Assembly (NCBI RefSeq): GCF_002744735.1
Contig: NZ_KZ319341.1
Coordinates: forward strand, 483,848-547,847
DNA from: Marinobacter guineae
GTDB lineage: Bacteria > Pseudomonadota > Gammaproteobacteria > Pseudomonadales > Oleiphilaceae
Direction: 5' to 3'
Length of the DNA stretch: 64,000 nucleotides
Shown here one piece after another: positions 37,729 through 45,709 of the stretch. The stretch's first letter is position 1. Each line of letters begins with the position of its first letter. Position numbers and translations under genes: made by a program. The notes below the pieces were generated by a model that was given only the letters and a program-made list of their open reading frames with translations, did no database searches and was not told where the DNA came from.

Positions 37729-37780
37729 TGTCATAGACACGTCACCTCGTGGTCACTGATGTGTCACACCGGCTTCATAG
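37729..37780 (+). promoter_or_regulatory. Pho-box-like array of four 11-bp repeats upstream of olsB
   Basis: GTCAT/GTCAC occurs at 37730, 37741, 37752 and 37763, exactly 11 bp apart; the outer copies are TGTCAT and TGTCAC. The PhoB box is built of CTGTCAT-N4 direct repeats with an 11-bp period. TTCATAG (37774-37780) follows at the distance expected for a -10 element, about 36 bp above the olsB ATG. The adjacent OmpR/PhoB-family regulator is an alternative binder. Confidence 0.65.
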
Positions 37781-37815
37781 GCTTGTCGGGAAATGGAAAC
37801 AAAAGAGACCATGCC

Positions 37816-38577
37816 ATGACCACACAAACCGCGAAAGCCCGCCGCAGTGCCCGTCGGCTGAAAACCGACATGACCCGGTGCCCCGATCTGGTAGAAGCGG
37901 CGCAGCGACTGCGCTATCGGGTATTCTCGGAAGAGTATGGAAGTGACCTGGGCGCGGAAACGCCGGGAATCGATAAAGACGCGTTCGACACTGTGTGCGA
38001 CCACCTCATTGTGACAGATCTGGATTCCGGCGAACTGGTGGCAACTACCCGGATCCTGCACCAGGCAAACACCCGGGCCGCTGGCGGCTTTTACTCGGCG
38101 GGCGAGTTCGACCTGAGCGCCCTGGAAAAACTGCCGGGGACGATCGCCGAACTGGGACGCACCTGTGTCCATCCGGACTACCGTAACGGCGCTACCATCA
38201 GCCTGCTCTGGTCCGCCGTCGCCGAATATCTGGTTGAACGGGATGTGGACTACATGATCGGCTGCGCCAGCATCGGTATGTCCGACGGCGGCCTGAAAGC
38301 CTGGCGCATTGCCCGCCATCTCCAGAAGGAATACCTGGCCGATCCGGAGTTTCTGGTCAAACCGCTCCGGGAGCTACCGCACCTGACCCACACCCGGGAC
38401 AATGACCGCCCGGTTGACGTACCTGCCCTTATTCGCGCTTACATGCGCCTGGGTGCGAGAGTCTGCGGTGAACCTTGCTGGGATCCGGAATTTCGTTGTG
38501 CTGACCTTCTGGTTGTGCTGGAAGTCAGCAAACTGGCCGGCCGCTACAGCCGGCACTTCATGCGCACTGCATCCTGA
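37816..38577 (+). CDS. olsB: L-ornithine N-alpha-acyltransferase OlsB
   Basis: Transfers a 3-hydroxyacyl chain from acyl-ACP to ornithine to give lyso-ornithine lipid, the first step of phosphorus-free ornithine lipid synthesis. The 253-residue protein is a GNAT-like acyltransferase with the OlsB/hemolysin-like pattern LRYRVFSEEYGSD near the N-terminus and ELGRTCVHPDYRNGATISLLW in the middle. ATG 37816 is chosen because upstream sequence is not conserved-looking. It is followed 26 bp later by olsA and preceded by a Pho-box-like array. Confidence 0.88.
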   Translation: MTTQTAKARRSARRLKTDMTRCPDLVEAAQRLRYRVFSEEYGSDLGAETPGIDKDAFDTVCDHLIVTDLDSGELVATTRILHQANTRAAGGFYSAGEFDLSALEKLPGTIAELGRTCVHPDYRNGATISLLWSAVAEYLVERDVDYMIGCASIGMSDGGLKAWRIARHLQKEYLADPEFLVKPLRELPHLTHTRDNDRPVDVPALIRAYMRLGARVCGEPCWDPEFRCADLLVVLEVSKLAGRYSRHFMRTAS

Positions 38578-38603
38578 ATCCGGAATTCCGGGGAGGTTAA
38601 GGG

Positions 38604-39464
38604 ATGGGCTGGATTCGACTGGGCGGCCGCCTCACCAGTTTTGTTGCTTTTCTGGCAGCGACCACGATGCTGGCTGCGGGATTGCGACTCACTGAAATGG
38701 TCACCGGGAAAACCATCGACCGGACGCCCTGGGCAGGATTCTGCTTCCGGTGGGCTTGTCGCTGCCTGGGATTGGACATACACCAGCACGGCTCACCCTC
38801 AGACAGCACCGTTCTGTTTGTCAGCAATCACATAAGCTGGTCGGATATTCCAATTCTGGGCAGCCTGGCACAGGTCCGGTTCCTGTCCAAAGCGGAGGTT
38901 GGTCAGTGGCCGTTGATCGGCTGGCTCGCCAGACAGGCGGGCACGCTCTTCATCAAGCGTGGCGGTGGTCAGGCCAGGCGGGTCCGCAACCAGATCATGG
39001 AAAACCTGGGAGCGGGAGAGTCCGTTCTGGTTTTCCCGGAAGGCACAACCAGTGCCGGGCTGACCGTACTGCCTTTCCACGGGCTACTGCTGAAAGCCGG
39101 CCCGGACAGCAATACACCCGTTCAGCCAGTCACCATCAGTTACCGTCGCGCGGGGCGGCCGGACCATCTGGCCCCGTTCATTGGTGACGATGAATTTCAC
39201 ACACACCTGCTGAGAATGCTCCGTCAGCCGTCGGCGAGGGTCGACATTATTTTCCATAGCCCCATAAGTCCGGCGGTTGAAACCGGAGCCGGCGATCTTA
39301 CCCGCCAGCTCCGTGAGCTGATACTGGACGGACTCGCCCGCATCCACAGGGGCGAACTGGACCAGGGCGAAGACTGCCCAATCAGAACAACGGGCGACCC
39401 TGAGCCACCTCGTCTTCCGTCGCTTCACGGCGGCCGACAATCTCCAGATCAAAGTACAGGGTAA
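38604..39464 (+). CDS. olsA: Lyso-ornithine lipid O-acyltransferase OlsA (PlsC family)
   Basis: Second step of ornithine lipid synthesis: O-acylation of lyso-ornithine lipid. A PlsC-family enzyme of 286 residues with the HX4D motif in SNHISWSDIP (about residues 72-81), FIKRGGGQARR, and FPEGTTSAG (about 146-154); an N-terminal hydrophobic segment anchors it. By sequence alone it could be a general 1-acylglycerol-3-phosphate acyltransferase; pairing with olsB makes OlsA likely. GGGAGG precedes the ATG. Its 3' end overlaps the convergent FKBP gene by 83 bp. Confidence 0.85.
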   Translation: MGWIRLGGRLTSFVAFLAATTMLAAGLRLTEMVTGKTIDRTPWAGFCFRWACRCLGLDIHQHGSPSDSTVLFVSNHISWSDIPILGSLAQVRFLSKAEVGQWPLIGWLARQAGTLFIKRGGGQARRVRNQIMENLGAGESVLVFPEGTTSAGLTVLPFHGLLLKAGPDSNTPVQPVTISYRRAGRPDHLAPFIGDDEFHTHLLRMLRQPSARVDIIFHSPISPAVETGAGDLTRQLRELILDGLARIHRGELDQGEDCPIRTTGDPEPPRLPSLHGGRQSPDQSTG

Positions 39465-39852
39465 AGCCCGCCAGCGGGTGGTTGGCATCAACCCTGACCA
39501 GGTTGCCATCGATACCGACTACCTGCACGATTTGCGCTTCATCCCCGGTGTTGGTCTGAAACTTCATGCCAACCTGCAGGTTTTCAATCCCTTCAAACAA
39601 CGAACGCGGCACCTTGCGCACCAGCTCCGGCTTATGTTCGCCATAGGCCATCGCCGGAGGCACCGTCACCTCAAGGCAGTCGCCCACGTTGCGGTCCTTC
39701 ACGGCTTGCTGGATACCCTCAATAATCTCGGGGCTGCCGTAGACAAAATGAAGAGGCTCACTGCCCTCGGAAGTATCAACCAGCTCGCCGATCTTGTTCT
39801 TCAGCACATAGTGGATAGTAAAAACGTCGGGTCTTGCTTGTGAAGCTGTCAT
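39382..39852 (-). CDS. SlyD-like FKBP-type peptidyl-prolyl isomerase
   Basis: Prolyl isomerase and chaperone of 156 residues. FTIHYVLKNKIGELVDTSEGSEPLHFVYGSPEIIEGIQQA is the split FKBP domain, with an inserted chaperone flap (about residues 66-120; YGEHKPELVRKV) as in SlyD. The histidine-rich metal-binding tail of E. coli SlyD is missing, so a role in nickel handling is unlikely. Its last 83 bp overlap the 3' end of olsA on the other strand. It directly abuts the next minus-strand gene upstream. Confidence 0.9.
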   Translation of the reverse strand: MTASQARPDVFTIHYVLKNKIGELVDTSEGSEPLHFVYGSPEIIEGIQQAVKDRNVGDCLEVTVPPAMAYGEHKPELVRKVPRSLFEGIENLQVGMKFQTNTGDEAQIVQVVGIDGNLVRVDANHPLAGFTLYFDLEIVGRREATEDEVAQGRPLF

Positions 39853-42062
39853 CAGGTTTTCGAGTTTCCTGTATCCGGTGGTGATTCGAGCTGTTGCAGA
39901 CCATGAATAACCAGTCGCTGATCCAGCTTTTCCCGCAATCCCGAAGGGCCAGACAGCCCCATGCGCTCTAGCAGGGCTTCATAACGGCCTTCGTCGTCCC
40001 GGGCCCGGAGGGCCTGCCACAGGGTCGCCAGTTTACCACGGCGAGTAGCCGTTGCGGCCTTTAGCCCCTTAAGGGCTTTCCCTAACGTCAGTTCTTCATC
40101 AGTGAAATCCCGGCCAAACGGAAATGGCGGGAACAGGCCAGCATCGCCGGTCACCGACATCGCGCTACGGATCGCTGCGGGGGTGTTGTTGCACCAGGAG
40201 TCCGGCAATTTGAAGGCGGGATCCACCTTGCCCACCTTCTGGGCCTTTTTCAGAAGCTCCTGCTGGAACCGGGAGTCGGCAATGCGGATCAGCCTCAGGA
40301 ATACTTGCTCATCGGACTGCCCTCGAAGATCCGCAATACCGTATTCGGTTATCACAATATCCCGGAGGTGGCGCGGAATGGTGCAGTGGCCATAGTTGAA
40401 TACAATGTTCGACAACACCTTGCCGTGGGACTGCCTGGTGCTGCGCAGCGTAAGTATGGAACGGGCCCCCGGCAGTTCGTGAGCCATGGCTACGAAGTTG
40501 TATTGGCCGCCTACACCACTGACAACCCGACCATCTTCCAGGCCATCCGACACGCCGGCACCATTCAGGGTGTACATCATCGCCGAATTAATAAAACGGC
40601 CATGAACCCGCTGTGCCACCTTCAGCTTCTGATCGCCAAACCGGTGATCATAGAGGTGATTGATGAAATTCACGCTGGTCATGCAGATTCTGGCACGCTG
40701 CTCGTCCGACAATTCCCTGAGGGACTGGTAGAACCTTTCCGGGCCCACATAGAAGCCACCATGCATGGCGATGCCACCGGTGAGCCGGTCTCCCAACACC
40801 AGCGTTTCAATGGCTTCCCGCGCTTCGGAATTGTCCAGATCGCCCTCAACGGACTGATCGCCGGCACGCAGCCGGCCGCCCTTGAATTCCACGGCGCCCC
40901 TGAAAATTCCGTAACGAATCAGCCAGCGCACGTCCCGGGCCCGCAACGGACTGTCGATCAACTTCTCCCGGCGCAACACATCCAGAGTGGCCAGCGACAC
41001 CTGCTCTGCAATTTCCCCATTATTGATCAGGGACTGCAGACCTGCATGATCATAGACTTCGCGACGCAGAATGCCTTGCTCCATCAGATAGAGAAAGCCA
41101 TCGACCATCATCTCGCTACAGCCATACAGCCCCTGCTCAAACGGACCGGTACCGCCGGCTTCGCTGACCAGAGGGAAATGCTCATCAACCCGAAGGTGGT
41201 CAAACACAGCGCGCCAGGCATCGTTGTGCTTATGTCTGAGAATGGCACTGTGGACCAGGGCAGCACCCAGTGAACCGATGCCGACCTGAAGGGTGCCACC
41301 GTCTTTCAGCAAGGCGCTGGCATAAAAACCGATCAGATGATCTTCCGGGCTCACCGACATCTGGGGCGCCGAAAACAGCGGGTGATCGCTGGAGGGCTGA
41401 TCAAGCACAATATCAAAACGATCTGCCCCGATGGCGGCATCGTGCCCGAACCATGGCAGATTCCGGTTCATCTCTGCGACCAGTGCCACGGGCGTACCCG
41501 CGTCTTCACGCTCCCGAAGCAGTGGGATCAGGTCCAGCGTCAGGTCCGGATTACAGCTCAGACTGACCTGCCCGGGTTGGCCGTGAGCTTCGCCCGGCGC
41601 CACCATCTGTGCGACCACATTGACACCCACAGCCATCAGGTCACGGACAGCATGGGTGTAATTGGTGCAAACGTAATGGCGCTGCTGGGAACGATTGTTG
41701 AGGTAACTCCCGGCCTTGAAGAAAAACTCGGAGACCTGGACGTTTTCTGGCAGACGATTTGACGATACGTCCCGGGCATAGGCCAGTTCCGGAATGGCGC
41801 CGTACAGGCGCTCCACGAATGGCCCCAGGAAGCGCTGCTCCAGTGATGAACCGCCTTTCGGGGCCAGAAGCGAAAGCGCAGTGACAATGTGCAAGCGGAT
41901 TTCGGGGTCATCTTTGGCCCGCTGGTAAAGCGCGTTAACAAACCGGACGGGCTTCCCCAGCCCCAGAGGCAACCCCAGCGTGATGTTCTTGCCAACCCGG
42001 CGAATCACCTCATCAACACAGGCGTTCACATCGTTAGATACCTGCCCTCTTTCCCCTGCCAT
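39852..42062 (-). CDS. Acetyl-CoA hydrolase/transferase family protein
   Basis: Cytoplasmic CoA-transferase-fold protein of 736 residues. The C-terminal AcCoA hydrolase domain is recognised by GVGGQYNFVAMAHELPGARSILTLRST and HCTIPRHLRDIVITEYGIADLRGQSDEQV; an extra C-terminal region follows. The length is greater than the roughly 500 residues of plain acetate CoA-transferases. ATG 42062 is chosen, with GGAG 7 bp upstream; a TTG two codons earlier is in frame. The stop overlaps the FKBP start, so they are co-transcribed. The physiological acyl-CoA is unknown. Confidence 0.85.
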   Translation of the reverse strand: MAGERGQVSNDVNACVDEVIRRVGKNITLGLPLGLGKPVRFVNALYQRAKDDPEIRLHIVTALSLLAPKGGSSLEQRFLGPFVERLYGAIPELAYARDVSSNRLPENVQVSEFFFKAGSYLNNRSQQRHYVCTNYTHAVRDLMAVGVNVVAQMVAPGEAHGQPGQVSLSCNPDLTLDLIPLLREREDAGTPVALVAEMNRNLPWFGHDAAIGADRFDIVLDQPSSDHPLFSAPQMSVSPEDHLIGFYASALLKDGGTLQVGIGSLGAALVHSAILRHKHNDAWRAVFDHLRVDEHFPLVSEAGGTGPFEQGLYGCSEMMVDGFLYLMEQGILRREVYDHAGLQSLINNGEIAEQVSLATLDVLRREKLIDSPLRARDVRWLIRYGIFRGAVEFKGGRLRAGDQSVEGDLDNSEAREAIETLVLGDRLTGGIAMHGGFYVGPERFYQSLRELSDEQRARICMTSVNFINHLYDHRFGDQKLKVAQRVHGRFINSAMMYTLNGAGVSDGLEDGRVVSGVGGQYNFVAMAHELPGARSILTLRSTRQSHGKVLSNIVFNYGHCTIPRHLRDIVITEYGIADLRGQSDEQVFLRLIRIADSRFQQELLKKAQKVGKVDPAFKLPDSWCNNTPAAIRSAMSVTGDAGLFPPFPFGRDFTDEELTLGKALKGLKAATATRRGKLATLWQALRARDDEGRYEALLERMGLSGPSGLREKLDQRLVIHGLQQLESPPDTGNSKT

Positions 42063-42234
42063 TACCAAGCTCCTTATTGGCTAAACCGGATGTCACCAGA
42101 GGGATAATCACACGAGCTTCCGGCACTGACAATGCGCCAGATCATGATTCCGGGGTTTGCAGCAGGCAGTGGCGGTGACAGATGGGCGCGGAAACCCCGA
42201 TAACGACGGATTCAAGGCAGGAGAAAGAAAGCGC

Positions 42235-42558
42235 TCAGAAGTTCCATTTCAGGTTCAGGCAGGCGCCCTCGTTCAGCAACGCAATGCCGTGGTCGGCCTG
42301 GGCCGGATCAGACGCATAGCGCTTCCCGGAACTCTCTGAACGGGTCAGTGTGAGGCTCAGCAGGCGTGAGCCAATTTCGGTAAAGGCCTCGGAGCTGTCA
42401 TTCTCGAAATCGCCGGACATCCGCTCCTGCAGCTCATAAATTTCTTCGGTCGTCGGGGCATTTTCGACTTCTTCAAACACACGCCCGGAAGCTTCGGCGC
42501 GAACGACGAAAGCGACGAGATTTAGAGCGAGTAATGCAACAAAGATGCGAATAATCAT
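42235..42558 (-). CDS. Small secreted protein of unknown function
   Basis: A 107-residue protein with a clear N-terminal signal peptide (IIRIFVALLALNLVAFVVRAEASG) and an acidic mature part with no motif I recognise. It has a single cysteine near the C-terminus. It lies alone, 172 bp above the acetyl-CoA hydrolase gene in the same direction. Export to the periplasm or outer membrane is inferred from the signal peptide only. Confidence 0.6.
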   Translation of the reverse strand: MIIRIFVALLALNLVAFVVRAEASGRVFEEVENAPTTEEIYELQERMSGDFENDSSEAFTEIGSRLLSLTLTRSESSGKRYASDPAQADHGIALLNEGACLNLKWNF

Positions 42559-42786
42559 GACGCTGACTGAGACCTTTTTTCCGGGACGGGAGTCTACGGA
42601 TACCTATGGCTAAAGTCTAAAGGTTCAGCGCCAGAAAGATGTGAATCTGCACACAAATACGCCGTCTTTTTGTCACCAGATCAGCTCGTTTCTGTCAAAA
42701 AATAATCCCCGATATTTCAGACTGTAACTGCAGCCCCGCCCGACCCGTTGGATGAACAGGGCTGCATCCCTTATGCCAGAAGAATC

Positions 42787-43824
42787 TCAGGGACAGGGGT
42801 AGGTAAATTCCTGGTGAATCGCCTCAATGGCTTCCTGCAACTCAGGGCTCAGGGTGACTCTTGCGGAACCAATGTTCTCACGCAGCTGCGCCATGGACGT
42901 GGCACCGATGATGTTACTGGTGACAAAACTGCGGCTGTTAACATAGGCGAGCGCCATCTGAACTGGCGACAACCCGTGCTCCTTCGCAAGCTCGACATAG
43001 GCCCGGGTGGCCTCCATGCCACGGCTACCGGTGTACCGGCTGAATCGCTCATACAGGGTCATGCGCGCTTTTTCCGGCCACTTGCCGCCCAGGTACTTGC
43101 CAGACAACATGCCAAAGGCCAGCGGCGAATAGGCCAGCAAACCCGCCTGTTCCCGATGGGCAATTTCCGCCATACCTACCTCGAACGAGCGGTTCAGGAG
43201 ATTGTAGGGGTTCTGGATACTGGCCACCCGTGGCCACTCTCTCTCCTGGGCCAGGCGCAGATATTCCATGGTGCCCCAGGGCGTTTCATTGGATAGGCCG
43301 ATATGCCGAACTTTCCCCGCCTTCACCAACCCGTCCAGCGCCTCAAGGGTTTCTTCGATTGGCGTGAAATTCTCATCGGGGTTGTGTTCATAACCGAGCT
43401 TACCGAAAAAGTTCGTGCTGCGGTCAGGCCAGTGCACCTGGTACAGATCGATGTAATCGGTCTGCAGACGCTTCAGGCTGGCGTCGCAGGCTTCGACAAT
43501 ATGGTCGCGGGTCAGGCGCGGACCATTACGGAGGTAGGCCAGCCCATTACCAGGCCCGGCCACCTTGGACGCAATCACCAGATCATCCCGCTGGCCCCTC
43601 CTGGCCAGCCAGTTGCCCAGATAGGTTTCGGTGAGCCCCTGGGTCTCGGCCCTGGGAGGCACCGGGTACATCTCCGCGGCATCAATGAAGTTAATGCCTT
43701 CGGCCACGGCGTAATCCAGTTGCTCGAAGGCCTCCTGCTCGGTGTTCTGCTCGCCCCAGGTCATGGTGCCCAGGCAGATCAGGGTAACGTCGATATCCGT
43801 CTTTCCAAGCTTTCGTGTTTGCAT
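42787..43824 (-). CDS. tas: NADP(H)-dependent aldo-keto reductase (Tas-like)
   Basis: A 345-residue TIM-barrel reductase. The N-terminal KLGKTDIDVTLICLGTMTWGEQNTEQEA is typical of Tas; catalytic Asp and Tyr lie in FIDAAEMYPVP (about residues 50-60), with Lys in VIASKVAGPG and His in YQVHWPDRS. Substrate is unknown; the E. coli member complements tyrosine auxotrophy. GGAGA lies before the ATG. It is divergent from the glycosyltransferase gene and shares its 114-bp upstream region. Confidence 0.9.
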   Translation of the reverse strand: MQTRKLGKTDIDVTLICLGTMTWGEQNTEQEAFEQLDYAVAEGINFIDAAEMYPVPPRAETQGLTETYLGNWLARRGQRDDLVIASKVAGPGNGLAYLRNGPRLTRDHIVEACDASLKRLQTDYIDLYQVHWPDRSTNFFGKLGYEHNPDENFTPIEETLEALDGLVKAGKVRHIGLSNETPWGTMEYLRLAQEREWPRVASIQNPYNLLNRSFEVGMAEIAHREQAGLLAYSPLAFGMLSGKYLGGKWPEKARMTLYERFSRYTGSRGMEATRAYVELAKEHGLSPVQMALAYVNSRSFVTSNIIGATSMAQLRENIGSARVTLSPELQEAIEAIHQEFTYPCP

Positions 43825-43862
43825 ATCGTCTCCGAGTTGGTGCGGTTAACGGGTAAAGGGAA

Positions 43863-43906
43863 TGTCACGGGAGTGTCGCATAACTGTCATGCCAGGTTTC
43901 CATAGT
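43863..43906 (+). promoter_or_regulatory. Pho-box-like array of three 11-bp repeats upstream of the GT4 gene
   Basis: TGTCAC (43863), TGTCGC (43874) and TGTCAT (43885) are spaced exactly 11 bp apart; the third, with its preceding C, is a perfect CTGTCAT. CATAGT (43901-43906) follows as a -10 candidate, about 33 bp above the GTG start. The downstream part (TGTCAT-GCCAGGTTTCCATAG) closely resembles that at olsB (TGTCAC-ACCGGCTTCATAG). Confidence 0.7.
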
Positions 43907-43938
43907 AGAGGCATGTCCGAGGAAACACAGGAAACACC

Positions 43939-45165
43939 GTGACCGTGACCGAGTCCATGCAGGCCAGCCGGCGCCACCAACACATTACCATTGTTTCGGA
44001 GACTTTTCCGCCGGAAATCAATGGCGTGGCAAATACACTCAGGCATCTGTGCCAGGGGCTGATGCAGCGCGGGCACCGGGTAACCGTTATACGGCCACGA
44101 CAGCAACATGAGAGCAAAGGCCATTTCGCCAGCGCTGGCGAGGCCCTGTTTACTCGCGAACATGTGGTGACCGGACTCCCCCTGCCCGGCTACGCGGATC
44201 TGCGCTTCGGGCTCGTGCGCAGCAACCGCCTGAAAAAGCTCTGGACGGCCGACCGCCCCGACGCCGTTTACGTAGCAACCCAGGGCCCGCTGGGTGTGGC
44301 CGCCACATCTGCGGCACGGCAACTGGGCGTCCCGGTAAGCTCAGGATTCCATACCAACTTCCACAGTTACAGCCACTATTACGGTGTTGGCATGCTCGAA
44401 CGGCTGCTGTGTCTATATGGACGGTGGTTCCACAACCGCACTGCCATTACCCTGGTACCAACCCGGCGAATGCAGCAGAAAACCGTTGCCATGGGCATTC
44501 CGGCAACAGGACTTTGGAGCCGGGGTGTCGACTGTCACCGCTTCACCCCCCACAAACGGGATAACGTCCTGCGGGAATCCTGGGGGCTGCAAGCCAACGA
44601 CCGTGCCATCCTTTATGTCGGCCGGCTGGCACCGGAGAAAAACCTTCGCATGGCGGTTGCCTGCTTCGAGCGCATCCGGGGGCTTCATCCCCAGGCAAAA
44701 TTTGTGCTGGTGGGAGATGGCCCCCTTCGGCGGCAACTGGCCGAGCGCCACCCGGATTACATTTTTTGTGGCCCCCAGCGGGGCAACGACCTTGCCCGAC
44801 ACTTCGCCTCCGGCGACCTGTTCCTGTTCCCGAGCAAAACCGACACCTTCGGCAACGTGGTCCTCGAAGCCATGGCCAGTGGCCTTGGCGTGGTTGCTTT
44901 CGATGATGCTGCGGCGGCCGAGCATATCCGGCACGAAGAAAATGGCATGAAGGTGCCTCTGGATCAGGACGAAGCCTATGTTGACAGTGCGCTCCGGCTG
45001 GCCGACCAGCCGACACTGCTGAACCGGGTCCGGGCCCAGGCCCGGCTCGATGCCCTGGAACTGAGCTGGAACTCGCAAATCGAACAGTTTGAACAACTGG
45101 TTTTCAATCAAACCGCACAGGCCGGATACCATGGCATCAACAAGCAAAGCGTCTCGCTTCTTTGA
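43939..45165 (+). CDS. GT4-family glycosyltransferase, probably lipid-directed
   Basis: A 408-residue retaining glycosyltransferase with two Rossmann domains: the acceptor domain opens with ITIVSETFPPEINGVANTLRHL, and the donor domain has YVGRLAPEKNLRMAV and FPSKTDTFGNVVLEAMASG (about residues 297-315). In the latter the usual EX7E pair is DX7E. The family includes diacylglycerol glycosyltransferases and mannosyltransferases. The start is GTG 43939, with AGGA 8 bp upstream. It overlaps the PAP2 gene by 35 bp and has a Pho-box-like promoter, both suggesting glycolipid synthesis during phosphate limitation. Donor sugar and acceptor are not proven. Confidence 0.8.
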   Translation: MTVTESMQASRRHQHITIVSETFPPEINGVANTLRHLCQGLMQRGHRVTVIRPRQQHESKGHFASAGEALFTREHVVTGLPLPGYADLRFGLVRSNRLKKLWTADRPDAVYVATQGPLGVAATSAARQLGVPVSSGFHTNFHSYSHYYGVGMLERLLCLYGRWFHNRTAITLVPTRRMQQKTVAMGIPATGLWSRGVDCHRFTPHKRDNVLRESWGLQANDRAILYVGRLAPEKNLRMAVACFERIRGLHPQAKFVLVGDGPLRRQLAERHPDYIFCGPQRGNDLARHFASGDLFLFPSKTDTFGNVVLEAMASGLGVVAFDDAAAAEHIRHEENGMKVPLDQDEAYVDSALRLADQPTLLNRVRAQARLDALELSWNSQIEQFEQLVFNQTAQAGYHGINKQSVSLL

Positions 45166-45709
45166 ACTGGCAGACCAGCGGGAATACGCATTCTGCCAGT
45201 CCATCAACCGCGCCGTCCGTTTCCGGGCAGCCCTGGGCTACTTCCGGCTGGTCAGCCGCCTTGGAGACGGCTGGTTCTGGTACGCCCTGATTCTGTCCAT
45301 TCCCTTCATCTACCCTATATCGGGACCCGGCCTGGCACTGCTTATGGCATTGACCGGGCTTACCTGCACCCTCGCCTACAAGCTGCTTAAGCGATGGCTG
45401 ATCCGGGAACGCCCGTTTATCTCGTTTCCTGCAATCAATTGCGGCACGCCGCCGCTGGACCGTTACAGCTTCCCCTCCGGCCACACCCTCCACGCAGTCT
45501 GCTTTCAGGTGATGCTGGCCCTGGCAGAACCGGCCCTGGCATTGCTTGTTCTGCCGTTCACCCTCAGCGTTGCCGCTTCGCGAGTGATTCTCGGGCTTCA
45601 CTACCCTAGCGACGTCCTCGCAGGTGCCCTGGTCGGTGGGCTGATGGGCTACGCAGCCATGGTCCTCCTGTACGCAGACTTAAGAATGCTCTTTGGCAGC
45701 CCCTTCTAA
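45131..45709 (+). CDS. PAP2-family membrane phosphatase
   Basis: A 192-residue integral membrane phosphatase. The three PAP2 motifs are complete: KRWLIRERP (about residues 87-95), PSGH (about 114-117) and [12 protein letters not shown] (about 145-156). Family members dephosphorylate phosphatidate, phosphatidylglycerol phosphate or undecaprenyl pyrophosphate. ATG 45131 gives an N-terminus that overlaps the glycosyltransferase gene by 35 bp, so the two are translationally linked. A role releasing diacylglycerol for the glycosyltransferase is the natural inference. Its stop overlaps the convergent dinB stop by 4 bp. Confidence 0.88.
   Translation: MASTSKASRFFELADQREYAFCQSINRAVRFRAALGYFRLVSRLGDGWFWYALILSIPFIYPISGPGLALLMALTGLTCTLAYKLLKRWLIRERPFISFPAINCGTPPLDRYSFPSGHTLHAVCFQVMLALAEPALALLVLPFTLSVAASRVILGLHYPSDVLAGALVGGLMGYAAMVLLYADLRMLFGSPF

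Noticed and set aside
42664-42705. TGTCAC and TGTCAA 22 bp apart as a third Pho box
   Set aside because: The middle unit does not match, and no gene on that strand lies downstream; the facing genes are on the other strand.
42728-42775. GCAGCCC/GGGCTGC stem after the aldo-keto reductase as a terminator
   Set aside because: The loop is long and no T-run follows, so it is too weak to call.
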